The notes beneath the pieces are model-generated. The model saw only the letters and a list, made by a program, of their open reading frames with translations. It ran no database searches and had not been told where the DNA came from. This document shows positions 1 through 8,203 of a stretch of DNA of 64,000 nucleotides, piece by piece. The position numbers were made by a program, and so were the translations under genes. Numbering within the stretch: position 1 is the stretch's first letter; every line of letters starts with the position of its first letter. The DNA comes from Zhongshania marina. GTDB lineage: Bacteria; Pseudomonadota; Gammaproteobacteria; Pseudomonadales; Spongiibacteraceae. The stretch is taken from NCBI RefSeq assembly GCF_002915595.1, contig NZ_PQGG01000029.1, positions 1 through 64,000 of the forward strand, in the 5' to 3' direction.

Positions 1-15
1 CAGATCCCTGACAAA
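1..15 (+). repeat. Left terminal inverted repeat of the IS
   Basis: The sequence cagatccctgacaaa matches the complement of 1552-1566 at 12 of 15 positions. The mismatches are the three bases after caga. Confidence 0.7.
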
Positions 16-40
16 CCCCCGTATTTTTACTGGGGTTTGT
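11..40 (+). terminator. Inward-facing hairpin at IS left end
   Basis: A perfect 9-bp stem (acaaacccc at 11-19, ggggtttgt at 32-40) is followed by cgttt. It would act on transcripts entering the element from the left. The T-run is weak, so terminator activity is inferred from symmetry with the right end. Confidence 0.4.
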
Positions 41-170
41 CGTTTCTACGGCTCGTTCTCACACAGGCATAGAATTTAGGCGATTCCCCAAATTAATCAC
101 CAAGGTGCTTAAATCGCCTTCTAGTCGGCTTTTAGGGTGCTAATTCAGAGGTTTTAAACGACAAAATGGC

Positions 171-1514
171 CTACGCTGCCATCAGTGCTATCTTTTTAAT
201 GTTTTGGGCGGCAGCTACCAATAAACATTGGCCTTGAACACGGTTTAATCCTTTATAACGTGCATAGCGGTAACCATGAAGCTGTTTTGCATCTGCAAAA
301 CTTCGCTCAACGGTTTCTTTTCGCCTCTTATAAATAACTTTCCCTTCTGATGTTAGCCTGTGCTGATTAATCCGCTCCTTGCTCGCTTCCCAAACATGGC
401 GGGTAACCGTTTTTACCTGCTTTGCGTTCCTGGTACAGCGTGATAGATGCTCACAGTGTTGGCAAATACGTGGATCTGACTGGTAGTGGCGGTAACCTTC
501 CCGATTAGTGGTTTTATAGATGAGCTGTTGACCCGCTGGGCACTTGTAGGTATCGCTATCGGCATCGTATTGATATTCACGTTTGTAGAAATAACCTTTC
601 TTATGCGTGGGGCGGCGATAGCCCATTACACCGTACAGTCCTCGATCTTCAATGCCTTTACAAACGGCTGAGGTGAAGTATCCCGCATCTAGTCCTACTG
701 CTTCTACTGGTAGGTCAAAGCGCTTAATTTGCCGGTCTAGCCGCTTCAGGTAAGGCACACTGTCATGGATATTCCCCGGCGTAACGTGAACATCGGTAAC
801 GATGTTGCATTTACCATCGACTGTTCGATGATCTAAGTAAAAGAACCCTTTAGGCTTTTCATCTCGTACCATGTAGCCACTGTCGGGGTCGGTAGTGCTT
901 TTATTTATTTCTCTGGTGACTGGCGCTTTCGTTGTCGGCGCTAACGGCTTTTTTCCGTGGCGTAATCTGTCCTCCTCTACAGCGCTATCAAGCGCATCCA
1001 TGTAATCTTGACGAGAGGCGGCGACCTGAACTTTGGTTTTCTTGTGTTTATTGGCGTTGGCTTTTAGGTGGGTCGAGTCGGTGAAGAGGTGCTTTCCTGA
1101 TACCAGTCGTTTTGATATTGCCTGCAAAACGATTTCATCAAAGATTTGTTGGTATACACCTGACTCATTAAACCGCCTGCGACGATTTTGACTAAATGTA
1201 GAGGCATCTGGGATTTTGTCCGTTAAGTTTAAACCTAAAAACCAACGATAAGCGACGTTCACTTGCACTTCGCGAACCAGCTGGCGCTCACTGCGAACAC
1301 CGAATAAGTAGCCAACTAACAACATCTTAAAGAGTAGTGTTGGATCTAAAGCTGGTCGCCCGTTATCAGCACAGTAGAGATCTTTGACGAGATCATGAAT
1401 AAAGCTGAAATCGATATGTTTATCGACTTTGCGCAGCAGGTGGTCTGAGGGGACTAGCTCGTCAATACAGACGAACTCCATCGAGGATTGGGTTTGCGGT
1501 CGAGTATTTAGCAT
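171..1514 (-). CDS. IS1182-family transposase
   Basis: This 447-residue DDE transposase should catalyse movement of the surrounding insertion sequence. The first 100 or so residues resemble the DUF772 N-terminal domain of IS1182/IS5-like transposases (DPTLLFKMLLVGYLFG). A catalytic-type Asp occurs in FTDSTHLKAN near residue 146, another in VGLDAGYFT, and the C-terminal Glu region is RKETVERSFADAKQLHG. A CX2C-type segment (CQHCEHLSRC) lies before the last part, as in this family. No frameshift or internal stop is present. It is the only gene in the element and lies between its inverted repeats. Confidence 0.93.
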   Translation of the reverse strand: MLNTRPQTQSSMEFVCIDELVPSDHLLRKVDKHIDFSFIHDLVKDLYCADNGRPALDPTLLFKMLLVGYLFGVRSERQLVREVQVNVAYRWFLGLNLTDKIPDASTFSQNRRRRFNESGVYQQIFDEIVLQAISKRLVSGKHLFTDSTHLKANANKHKKTKVQVAASRQDYMDALDSAVEEDRLRHGKKPLAPTTKAPVTREINKSTTDPDSGYMVRDEKPKGFFYLDHRTVDGKCNIVTDVHVTPGNIHDSVPYLKRLDRQIKRFDLPVEAVGLDAGYFTSAVCKGIEDRGLYGVMGYRRPTHKKGYFYKREYQYDADSDTYKCPAGQQLIYKTTNREGYRHYQSDPRICQHCEHLSRCTRNAKQVKTVTRHVWEASKERINQHRLTSEGKVIYKRRKETVERSFADAKQLHGYRYARYKGLNRVQGQCLLVAAAQNIKKIALMAA

Positions 1515-1523
1515 GCCCCATTA

Positions 1524-1549
1524 TAAAAAATCCTCGCGCTTTGGCGAGG
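1524..1549 (-). terminator. Inward-facing terminator at IS right end
   Basis: Read on the minus strand, the stem cctcgc/gcgagg (1532-1549) is followed by a U-run (bases 1525-1530) just before the transposase start. This is a typical device for stopping outside transcription from reading into a transposase gene. Here it lies in the path of read-through from the gsp operon. Confidence 0.6.
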
Positions 1550-1551
1550 AC

Positions 1552-1566
1552 TTTGTCAGCAGTCTG
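1552..1566 (-). repeat. Right terminal inverted repeat of the IS
   Basis: The sequence tttgtcagcagtctg is the partner of the repeat at 1-15 (12 of 15 matches in inverted orientation). Its outer end is immediately followed by a terminator stem at 1567. Confidence 0.7.
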
Positions 1567-1597
1567 AGCCCCGCAAAAATTTGCGGGGCTTTTTTTT
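1567..1597 (+). terminator. Terminator stem at gsp operon 3' end, abutting the IS
   Basis: A perfect 11-bp stem (agccccgcaaa at 1567-1577, tttgcggggct at 1580-1590) is followed by a T-run on the plus strand. Read from gspN on the minus strand the same stem is followed directly by the IS end, so any minus-strand U-run was lost or never existed. It was probably a bidirectional terminator for the gsp operon before IS insertion; that history is inferred. Confidence 0.65.
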
Positions 1598-1615
1598 GAA
1601 CCTATTCTCGCACGC

Positions 1616-2338
1616 TTACAAACGCAGTATAAAATCCTTACCGTTTGCAGGACGCCCCATGAACTGAGTCAAACTATTAAATAATGGCGTAGCGGGTGCA
1701 GGCGACAGCATCAGCTGTCCGTTCATTTGCCCATTAACCGAAATTCTCACTGTGCCACGCACCTTGGCAGAATTATTTTCGTCTATAGCCAAAACAATTC
1801 GCTTATTTTCACAGCTCAAACTTGCCGTGACCGGGGCAATACTATCAACCCCCTCAATATCGCCAGACAAGGCGTTTAGAGTCATCGTTCCCGCAATTGA
1901 TATACAACCGGTCGCATTAATTTTTGCCTCTTGCAAGGCCAGCGAAATACCACCATCAAACCCCATGCTAGGGAAATTCATCGCATTTAATAGTCTTGCG
2001 AGCTGCCCTTCTACATTCACATTGCGAAGCTGCAAGGTCTGTTCGCGGCCTATACCAACATCGCCCTCGCCTTGCACCGGCTCGTTCACGGCAATAGCCA
2101 GTGGTACGCCGCTAATAAGGCCTATAGGATTCAAGGTCCAACGAATTCCGCTAAGGGTGATTCCTTGGTACTGAACCACATCTAACTCGCCCCGCCAGAC
2201 TCGCCCGCTAACATTACCTACCGCCATTGCCGGTTGCTGTTTAACGATAATATCGCGCACAATCCAAGCGGGTGTGGCAACCACTAAACAAACCAGAAAA
2301 AATGCAATTCCTAAAATAATCCATACACTGCGCTTCAT
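1616..2338 (-). CDS. gspN: Type II secretion system protein N
   Basis: GspN is an accessory inner-membrane-anchored protein of the type II secretion apparatus, dispensable in some species. The 240-residue product has one N-terminal membrane segment (about residues 5-23) and a periplasmic beta-rich domain, the expected GspN layout and length. It starts four bases inside the end of gspM (ATGA overlap) and is the last gene of the gspC-N operon. A terminator stem and then an insertion sequence follow. Identity rests on position, topology and family-like sequence; GspN is poorly conserved, so it is less certain than its neighbours. Confidence 0.9.
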   Translation of the reverse strand: MKRSVWIILGIAFFLVCLVVATPAWIVRDIIVKQQPAMAVGNVSGRVWRGELDVVQYQGITLSGIRWTLNPIGLISGVPLAIAVNEPVQGEGDVGIGREQTLQLRNVNVEGQLARLLNAMNFPSMGFDGGISLALQEAKINATGCISIAGTMTLNALSGDIEGVDSIAPVTASLSCENKRIVLAIDENNSAKVRGTVRISVNGQMNGQLMLSPAPATPLFNSLTQFMGRPANGKDFILRL

Positions 2339-2817
2339 TCGGCCACACCTAATGATGCTCTAAGCGACACGCTACCTGGGCTGTCCAATAAGGTAATATT
2401 TGCTGAATATAAGGTCATACCCGCCACTGATAATGTTTCAATAAATTGCACAGCACTGCTGTAGTCGGTCTTAGCCACCCACACGCTATATCGCCCCGAA
2501 GACTGAGGTTCTATGCGATTGATATTGACTGACAACGCCGCAGCCGCGCCAGTTATTTGCTGCTGAGGTGAACCAGACAGCGCCGCCGACTGGGGAACAG
2601 AACCGCGCATCGACTGAATTTGTGAGGCGGCTTGCTGCATCCACGCGTAGGCGTTACGGCGCTGCTCGAGCTTGGTCTCGGCGGCAGAGTTAGCTTTCAA
2701 CAAAGGCTGCCAAATCAGCATCCAAATAATAAGTGGAATCGCTAAAATGCCACCGATAATTAAAATTTGGCGCTCGCGCTCATTTCGTCCTTCTAGGAGG
2801 CGATCAATTAATTTCAT
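2335..2817 (-). CDS. gspM: Type II secretion system protein M
   Basis: GspM is a small bitopic inner-membrane protein that pairs with GspL in the assembly platform. The 160-residue product has a cytoplasmic start rich in charged residues (LLEGRNERER), one membrane segment at about residues 19-36, and a periplasmic ferredoxin-like domain preceded by a helical stretch. Length and topology fit the family. It overlaps gspL and gspN by four bases on each side, so translation is probably coupled. Confidence 0.93.
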   Translation of the reverse strand: MKLIDRLLEGRNERERQILIIGGILAIPLIIWMLIWQPLLKANSAAETKLEQRRNAYAWMQQAASQIQSMRGSVPQSAALSGSPQQQITGAAAALSVNINRIEPQSSGRYSVWVAKTDYSSAVQFIETLSVAGMTLYSANITLLDSPGSVSLRASLGVAE

Positions 2818-4010
2818 TGCGCTGCTCCCCGAATACTTATCTGTCCAGCAATGCCATTACCTTCTTGTCCGAAGGCGCCGCGATCGACATCCAGGCCCTG
2901 CGCCTTTAACGCGGCCAACCATTGATCGATCTGAGCATACGACGAGGCTTTCACTAATAGTTTCATTACCGGTGGATCATTTTCATAATTAAGTTGGCTA
3001 AGGCTAATATCGCTGCGACCACGGGTCGCAGCCGCCACTTTATCTAACCACGGCATCATAGCGCCGCTACTACCAACACTTTCTAATGCATTCAACTGAC
3101 TGCGCATTTGGCTGCGGGCATTCACGACCCTTGCGCCAGGAAAAGCCTGCTGATAGATCTCAACCATGCCTTTATCGAGAAGTTCTGCTTCACGAGTCAT
3201 GGTGCGGGTCTGCACCACCAAACCTAACCAATGCACAAGTAACAAACTGGCTAGCAAAATTAGCGGCCAGCGCAGACGAGAAAATGCTTCGCCACTCTCG
3301 TCTTTCAATAAATAATCACCGCTCAGCAAAGACAGCGACCACGGTGTAAAGTTGCGTGCCAAAGCTTGTAAGCGGGTCTTGCAGCGAATAGCGTTTGCGG
3401 GAGCTTGCTCGACTAGCTCAGCTTGGCAATCACCGCCGAAATACCATTGAACATCTTGATCTGCCTGTTCACCCGCCGTTGCCAGTTGCTGCCAAACCGA
3501 AAAATTTGCCGTATTCATGCCGGCAATCTTGGCGTGAAAATTTGCCGCCACTTGATGTTCGGCTACCACCACCGCATTTTCTGGCAGCACCGCATAGTCC
3601 GGTAATAAAGCTTTTATGCGCAGCCCACTATTGCGCAGCACGTCTAAGCAATATGCAGCCAAATCTCGGCTAAGAATAAGCACATCTGCAGCTTGATTTG
3701 CTTTAATCGTGCCCGTGGCAATATGAACACTGTCTAAGTCGCTGCACAGCTTGTCTTCAAGCTGAAAGGGCAAGGCCGACAAACCAACGCGACCACCCTT
3801 TGGCAGCACCACGCGATGTGCACTCACGACTTCGCCAGATATCAGCACATAGCAGGCTTGACCCTCGGCCCGATCTGCCAAACTGGCAAGCTCACCCACA
3901 TTCGCCAGTACACCTTCAGCAATGACGCTGGCGCGCTCTTTGTCCCAGTGCAACCAAGCAACCGGCGCATCAGGTGTCAAAGGTAAATCTATTAGCAACA
4001 ACGCAGTCAA
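2814..4010 (-). CDS. gspL: Type II secretion system protein L
   Basis: GspL links the cytoplasmic ATPase GspE to the inner-membrane platform. The 398-residue product has an N-terminal actin-like cytoplasmic domain (about 1-240), a single membrane segment near 248-266 (LRWPLILLASLLLVHWLG) and a periplasmic domain, the standard order for the family. The start codon appears to be TTG at 4010, overlapping the gspK stop (TTGA). The gene order K-L-M-N is canonical. Confidence 0.94.
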   Translation of the reverse strand: MTALLLIDLPLTPDAPVAWLHWDKERASVIAEGVLANVGELASLADRAEGQACYVLISGEVVSAHRVVLPKGGRVGLSALPFQLEDKLCSDLDSVHIATGTIKANQAADVLILSRDLAAYCLDVLRNSGLRIKALLPDYAVLPENAVVVAEHQVAANFHAKIAGMNTANFSVWQQLATAGEQADQDVQWYFGGDCQAELVEQAPANAIRCKTRLQALARNFTPWSLSLLSGDYLLKDESGEAFSRLRWPLILLASLLLVHWLGLVVQTRTMTREAELLDKGMVEIYQQAFPGARVVNARSQMRSQLNALESVGSSGAMMPWLDKVAAATRGRSDISLSQLNYENDPPVMKLLVKASSYAQIDQWLAALKAQGLDVDRGAFGQEGNGIAGQISIRGAAQ

Positions 4011-4990
4011 AAAATTTCTCCATACTCGCGGGCGTACACAATTGCTTTACCGTTTTTCACGACTAAGCGGCTGAACAAACGCATTTGACGCTGTTCGTAA
4101 AATACATCCGCCAAGCCTCTAAAATAATGTGACTTCACCCCAATTCCCTGTAGCAGCGTGGTTGGCATAGTCTCTTCGGACGCCAAATTTAGAGCCGTTA
4201 CAAAACTTGCCACATCTGCCCAACCATTTTCAGGGCGACTTTCTAATACCGCGCTAGCCTGCTCTACCGAGATGATATTGCCTATCGCCGCCGCGAGTAG
4301 TGCCGCCTTATCAAGCGCCAAGGTGTTTACATTTATGGCGGTATTCACTTCTGGCAGCGCGCAAACATAGGGCGCGATACGCTTCTGCTCGTCCTCTTCA
4401 AACTCTGCGTACAATCCCATTTCACTCGTGGAATCGAGCAAGCCATTTGGCGGCAAATACGGATAATCCAAGGCGGTGTAGGTTAAATCCTCTGCACCGT
4501 AAATGCCTTCAGGCGAAAAATCCTCGTCTATCCAATCCTGTGTGCGGCCTATAATAAATTCGGCTCGCTGCGGAGAAATCTCCAAATTTTCTAACAGTGC
4601 CGTAAACACTTGCTCCGCCGCAGTCACATCGTCAGCTGCCCCCGTTGCGGGCTCCGCCCGATACAGCGAATTCAAATTAAAACATGCCTGCTCATCAGTG
4701 ATGAGGCCCGCAATAGAGCCACCTTCAATGGGAAACACAATATCTTTTCTAGCCCAGTCCTGATTTAAAGCGCTGACTGGATCACCCGAGCTATCCTCTA
4801 GGGCAAATACTGCTATCCGCTCACCGCCTAGGGCATACCAATACCCCTGATCCATCAGGCGTTGATTTAACAGCCTCTGACTGCTGTACCGCACACCGTC
4901 GGTTAAGCCCACCGCCAATATCACCATAATAGCGACTATCAGCAAAACCATCATTAAGGCTGCGCCGCGCTGGGTATATCGCCCCTTCAT
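4007..4990 (-). CDS. gspK: Type II secretion minor pseudopilin K
   Basis: GspK caps the pseudopilus tip together with GspI and GspJ. The ATG at 4990 is chosen because it gives a short leader, MKGRYTQRG, before the prepilin cleavage site and overlaps the gspJ stop by four bases; a longer reading would run deep into gspJ. After the Gly, the mature protein begins AALMMVLLIV, lacking the usual Glu at position 5, as is normal for GspK. The 327-residue length and the large alpha-helical insertion region also fit. Processing would need a GspO/PilD peptidase encoded elsewhere. Confidence 0.94.
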   Translation of the reverse strand: MKGRYTQRGAALMMVLLIVAIMVILAVGLTDGVRYSSQRLLNQRLMDQGYWYALGGERIAVFALEDSSGDPVSALNQDWARKDIVFPIEGGSIAGLITDEQACFNLNSLYRAEPATGAADDVTAAEQVFTALLENLEISPQRAEFIIGRTQDWIDEDFSPEGIYGAEDLTYTALDYPYLPPNGLLDSTSEMGLYAEFEEDEQKRIAPYVCALPEVNTAINVNTLALDKAALLAAAIGNIISVEQASAVLESRPENGWADVASFVTALNLASEETMPTTLLQGIGVKSHYFRGLADVFYEQRQMRLFSRLVVKNGKAIVYAREYGEIF

Positions 4991-5613
4991 TGCGATAACT
5001 CCGGCAGCAGCACGTTTAGCTGAACATCCGGCCATACGCCGGTAGACACCGTCATCCGCAGTGAGCGCGGTTGCGTCGCGTTTACCTGCGTGCTGGGCGG
5101 CCAAAACACCGACCAGCGATTGCCATCATACAACTCCACTACAAACTCGCTGACATCATTTAATACGACCTGACGCTGCCAAGTGGTATTCCCCGCTGGA
5201 TCAGCAACCGCTGCGCTATAGCGAATTAACTCTTTCTCTTCACGCACATAGCGCACGCGCTCAAGCGTGCTCCCCAAACTCCGCCCCGGTAATACTCGTC
5301 TACCGCCGTGTACAAATTCCAATTCACTGTCTTCGCCGACTTGCTCCGCAACAATATTTGCCGGCATAGGATCGCCTTGCTCGTCGCGAGGAATACGAGG
5401 AATCAATTGCTCCACATCGCGCCTAAACACCGTTAAGGCCAAGGCAACTCGCTCAAGTGCCTGTTGCCGCTTTTCTATTGCTGCTTGGTTCTCCAGCGAA
5501 GAATTTAGCAATAGCGCACCAACGGTGCCCAACAAAGCCATAATGCCGACGGCAATCAACAATTCTACGAGGGTAAAACCTTGATGGCGCCCGCTGCGCA
5601 TTCGCTTATTCAT
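4987..5613 (-). CDS. gspJ: Type II secretion minor pseudopilin J
   Basis: GspJ is a minor pseudopilin that forms the tip complex with GspI and GspK. The 208-residue product has a prepilin site HQG|FTLVE after a 12-residue basic leader, with Glu at mature position 5, followed by a hydrophobic helix and a beta-rich globular domain. It overlaps gspI and gspK by four bases each. Confidence 0.94.
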   Translation of the reverse strand: MNKRMRSGRHQGFTLVELLIAVGIMALLGTVGALLLNSSLENQAAIEKRQQALERVALALTVFRRDVEQLIPRIPRDEQGDPMPANIVAEQVGEDSELEFVHGGRRVLPGRSLGSTLERVRYVREEKELIRYSAAVADPAGNTTWQRQVVLNDVSEFVVELYDGNRWSVFWPPSTQVNATQPRSLRMTVSTGVWPDVQLNVLLPELSQ

Positions 5614-5996
5614 TTCCCAAGAAACGCCGAGCGTGTGGCAAGCGTGTCATTACTTGAGCTCAAAAACACCTCAATATCGACCCGACGAATATCGGGATGA
5701 GGGGTTTGTTCCACACTGCGCTGCCAGCGGAAATCAAAACCAGCCAAGCTCACTTTGCCGCTATTATCATTGCCGTAACCGTCGCGCAAAATCTCAACCA
5801 AAACGTTATGGGCAACCAAGTCGGCAAACTGACGTTGTTCTATCGCACCCACGCTGCCCGCGCTTTCCGTTAAACTTTTACTTAGCGCCACCGCCGCAGT
5901 TGCAAAAATAACCAAGGCCACCATAATTTCTAAGAGGGTAAAACCTCTGCTACGGCAAGCTCGGCGTTGAGAACAAGAGTTAGACAGCACGCGCAT
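5610..5996 (-). CDS. gspI: Type II secretion minor pseudopilin I
   Basis: GspI is the minor pseudopilin thought to nucleate the tip complex. The 128-residue product has an arginine-rich 18-residue leader, cleavage site SRG|FTLLE with Glu5, a hydrophobic helix and a small C-terminal domain, as in the family. Its start overlaps the gspH stop as TAATG and its end overlaps gspJ by four bases. Confidence 0.94.
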   Translation of the reverse strand: MRVLSNSCSQRRACRSRGFTLLEIMVALVIFATAAVALSKSLTESAGSVGAIEQRQFADLVAHNVLVEILRDGYGNDNSGKVSLAGFDFRWQRSVEQTPHPDIRRVDIEVFLSSSNDTLATRSAFLGK

Positions 5997-6529
5997 TAGG
6001 GCTCAACCATTAACTGTTCGTCTAACACCAAAGACTCCGCTCCCGCCGATGACAAGCGCCATTCAAAGGGAGAAATCTGCCCATCACCAAGAAACATTAT
6101 TTGCGGCGTTGTTTCTTGGCCTTCGCTGTCTTCGCTAGCGCCACTATCTTCTGATGCGCTTTTTATCGGCTCGCCACCAACGGTAATAACTGAATCCACG
6201 CGTTCATCCAAGACAACTTCCTTGGCCAACCCCCCCTGCTGAATCGTTTGCCAGCCTTGGGCGGTGAGCACATAAAAACGTCCGCGTTGCTGTTCCCACG
6301 CCAAACCTAAACTGCGGCCACTAAATACCGCCTCGGCCCGCGCACTGCGAAGATTGCCTATTAATTTATAACGCTGCTCATACAACAATGCACCGCCATC
6401 TTTCGATGGCAGTGTTAGCGCAGCAACACCACTGAGCAGGCCGATAATAAACACCACGACCATTAACTCTAGAAGTGAAAAGCCTCGATTATTCCTGCCA
6501 GTTAACGATGTCGCTGGCAAGTTCTTCAC
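5996..6529 (-). CDS. gspH: Type II secretion minor pseudopilin H
   Basis: GspH is a minor pseudopilin joining the tip complex to the GspG fibre. The prepilin motif NRG|FSLLELMVVVF, with Glu5, is clear. Start choice is uncertain. A GTG at 6529, preceded by ggggaagaaggc, gives a 16-residue leader and overlaps the end of gspG by about 40 bases. An ATG at 6583 gives a 34-residue leader and a longer overlap, and a TTG lies slightly further in. The C-terminal half contains an acidic Ser/Glu-rich stretch (SASEDSGASEDSEG) that looks like a loop insertion. Confidence 0.9.
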   Translation of the reverse strand: MKNLPATSLTGRNNRGFSLLELMVVVFIIGLLSGVAALTLPSKDGGALLYEQRYKLIGNLRSARAEAVFSGRSLGLAWEQQRGRFYVLTAQGWQTIQQGGLAKEVVLDERVDSVITVGGEPIKSASEDSGASEDSEGQETTPQIMFLGDGQISPFEWRLSSAGAESLVLDEQLMVEP

Positions 6530-6968
6530 CGCCTTCTTCCCCGTCTGCGCCGGTTGAGTACAAATCAAAAGCACCGTGCTCACCAGGCTGAATAAATACG
6601 TAAGGGTTGCCCCACGGATCTTCTGGCAGACGCTTTATATAACCATTGCTACGATAATTTTTTGGCGTTGGCCCTGTATCAGGACGCTTTACCAGAGCTT
6701 GCAAACCCTGATCCGTTGTTGGGTAAACGTGGTTGTCTAGCTTGTACATATCTAGGGCTTGTTCTAACACAGAAATGTCTGCACGGGCTTTTTCAACCAT
6801 AGCGCGATCCTGGTTTTGCAGTACGTTTGGCGCAACCACGGCAACCAGCAAACCCATGATGACAATCACCACCATGATTTCTAACAAGCTAAAACCACGC
6901 TGCTTTTTTGCCTGCCAAGCGGGGGCAGCGACACTCTGGGATTTTCTATTAAATTTATTAAGCAACAT
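6489..6968 (-). CDS. gspG: Type II secretion major pseudopilin G
   Basis: GspG is the main subunit of the pseudopilus that drives secretion. The 159-residue product has the prepilin motif QRG|FSLLEIMVVIVIMG with Glu5 and the highly conserved C-terminal region (LPEDPWGNPY, then STGADGEEGGE), which includes calcium-binding acidic residues in known GspG proteins. The leader is 25 residues, long for a pseudopilin, but no closer start exists and a strong ribosome site (taggaggt) precedes the ATG. It follows gspF after 14 bases. Confidence 0.96.
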   Translation of the reverse strand: MLLNKFNRKSQSVAAPAWQAKKQRGFSLLEIMVVIVIMGLLVAVVAPNVLQNQDRAMVEKARADISVLEQALDMYKLDNHVYPTTDQGLQALVKRPDTGPTPKNYRSNGYIKRLPEDPWGNPYVFIQPGEHGAFDLYSTGADGEEGGEELASDIVNWQE

Positions 6969-6982
6969 ACTGACAAAACCTC

Positions 6983-8203
6983 CTAAAACTGGGTGAGATT
7001 ATTCAACTGCAGTATTGGCAACATGATTGCCAATACAATAGACAACACAACGCCCCCCAACACCACAATCAACAAGGGCTCAAACAAACTGACAAACATT
7101 TGCACTCGCGCCTGCAATTCCCGCTCTAAATTACTCGCCGCGCGCTGGGTCATTGCTTCCATTTCGCCACTGGCTTCGCCGCTGGCAATCATATAAATCG
7201 CCAATGGCGGTAACTCAGCTTCGTCTTGTAGGCAGCGACTAAAACTCTTGCCCTCGCGCACCTGCTCCCGCACCGTCGCCATACTTTTTTTCAAATGTTG
7301 GTTGGCCAAGGTGTCGCAGGCAACTTTTAATGTTTCTAAAAACGGGACGCCAGAAGACATTAAAATCGACAATGTTCTGAGCATTCGCGATGAATCTAGT
7401 TCCAACATTAGCAGCCCCCAAAGCGGGACTTTTAAAATCGCTTTGTCGGCTCTCAAACGCCGCTCCGGCGAACTCAACCACCATTTAACTGCAAAGACTA
7501 AAGCGACAATAATCATCGCCATGTAATGCCAGTTCTCCGCCAGACCATCACTCAGGGTAATAAGAATACGGGTTAGCAGTGGCAGGGCTTGATCATAGTG
7601 GGCGAACTGGGCGGTGACTTTGGGTACAACATAGGTCATCAGCGCGGCGATAACGGACAGCGCCACAAAACACAACACTATTGGATACATCGCCGCCTGC
7701 ACAATAACACCGCGCAGCTTCTGACTGTCTTCGGTGTAATCGGCAAGTTGGTCGAGAATTAAACCGAGATCCCCAGACTTTTCACCAGAACTCACCAATG
7801 CTCTAAACACGGGATTAAATACTTGGGGGTGCTCGTTCAAGCCATCCGCTAGGGAATGCCCCTCTAAGACCCTCGCGCGCAGGTCTAGTATCACCCTCTT
7901 TAAATAGGCTTTGCGGGTGTGTTTCGCGGTGGCGGCCAAGGCCTCTTCCAGGGGAATACCCGATTGGATAAGCGTCGCCAAATGGCGAACAAACAAGGCC
8001 AAATCGGCAATGCTAACGCGGGAGCCGCCAAAGCTGCGGCGGGCATTTGCCGCCTTGGTTTTTTCGCGGGTTTGTTTTACATCTAATGGAAATAACTGCT
8101 GATCGCGCAATAATTGACGAGCTTGGCGCCCAGAGTCAGCTTCAATAATACCTTTCTTATTGGCGCCGCTGGCATCGAGTGCGCGATATTCAAAGGCCGG
8201 CAT
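6983..8203 (-). CDS. gspF: Type II secretion inner-membrane platform protein F
   Basis: GspF is the polytopic core of the inner-membrane assembly platform. The ATG at 8203 is chosen because it begins MPAFEYRALDASG, the usual GspF start. The 406-residue product has two homologous cytoplasmic T2SSF domains and three hydrophobic segments (around residues 165-190, 215-235 and 370-400), including the ending VVLSIVLAIMLPILQLN. It overlaps the end of gspE by 14 bases. Confidence 0.95.
   Translation of the reverse strand: MPAFEYRALDASGANKKGIIEADSGRQARQLLRDQQLFPLDVKQTREKTKAANARRSFGGSRVSIADLALFVRHLATLIQSGIPLEEALAATAKHTRKAYLKRVILDLRARVLEGHSLADGLNEHPQVFNPVFRALVSSGEKSGDLGLILDQLADYTEDSQKLRGVIVQAAMYPIVLCFVALSVIAALMTYVVPKVTAQFAHYDQALPLLTRILITLSDGLAENWHYMAMIIVALVFAVKWWLSSPERRLRADKAILKVPLWGLLMLELDSSRMLRTLSILMSSGVPFLETLKVACDTLANQHLKKSMATVREQVREGKSFSRCLQDEAELPPLAIYMIASGEASGEMEAMTQRAASNLERELQARVQMFVSLFEPLLIVVLGGVVLSIVLAIMLPILQLNNLTQF

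Larger units (their letters stand above)
1..1566 (-). mobile_element. IS1182-family-like insertion sequence
   Basis: One transposase gene sits between imperfect terminal inverted repeats: 12 of 15 bases match between 1-15 (cagatccctgacaaa) and the complement of 1552-1566. The right end abuts a terminator stem starting at 1567. Each end carries a hairpin just inside its repeat (11-40 and 1532-1549), the right one followed by a U-run on the minus strand, as expected for blocking read-in transcription. The left end coincides with the window edge, so a target duplication cannot be checked and a few terminal bases may be missing. The transposase is full length, so the element may be active. Confidence 0.85.

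Noticed and set aside
486-671. Plus-strand frame inside the transposase gene with a hydrophobic centre
   Set aside because: It is antisense to an intact transposase and has no family resemblance or ribosome site.
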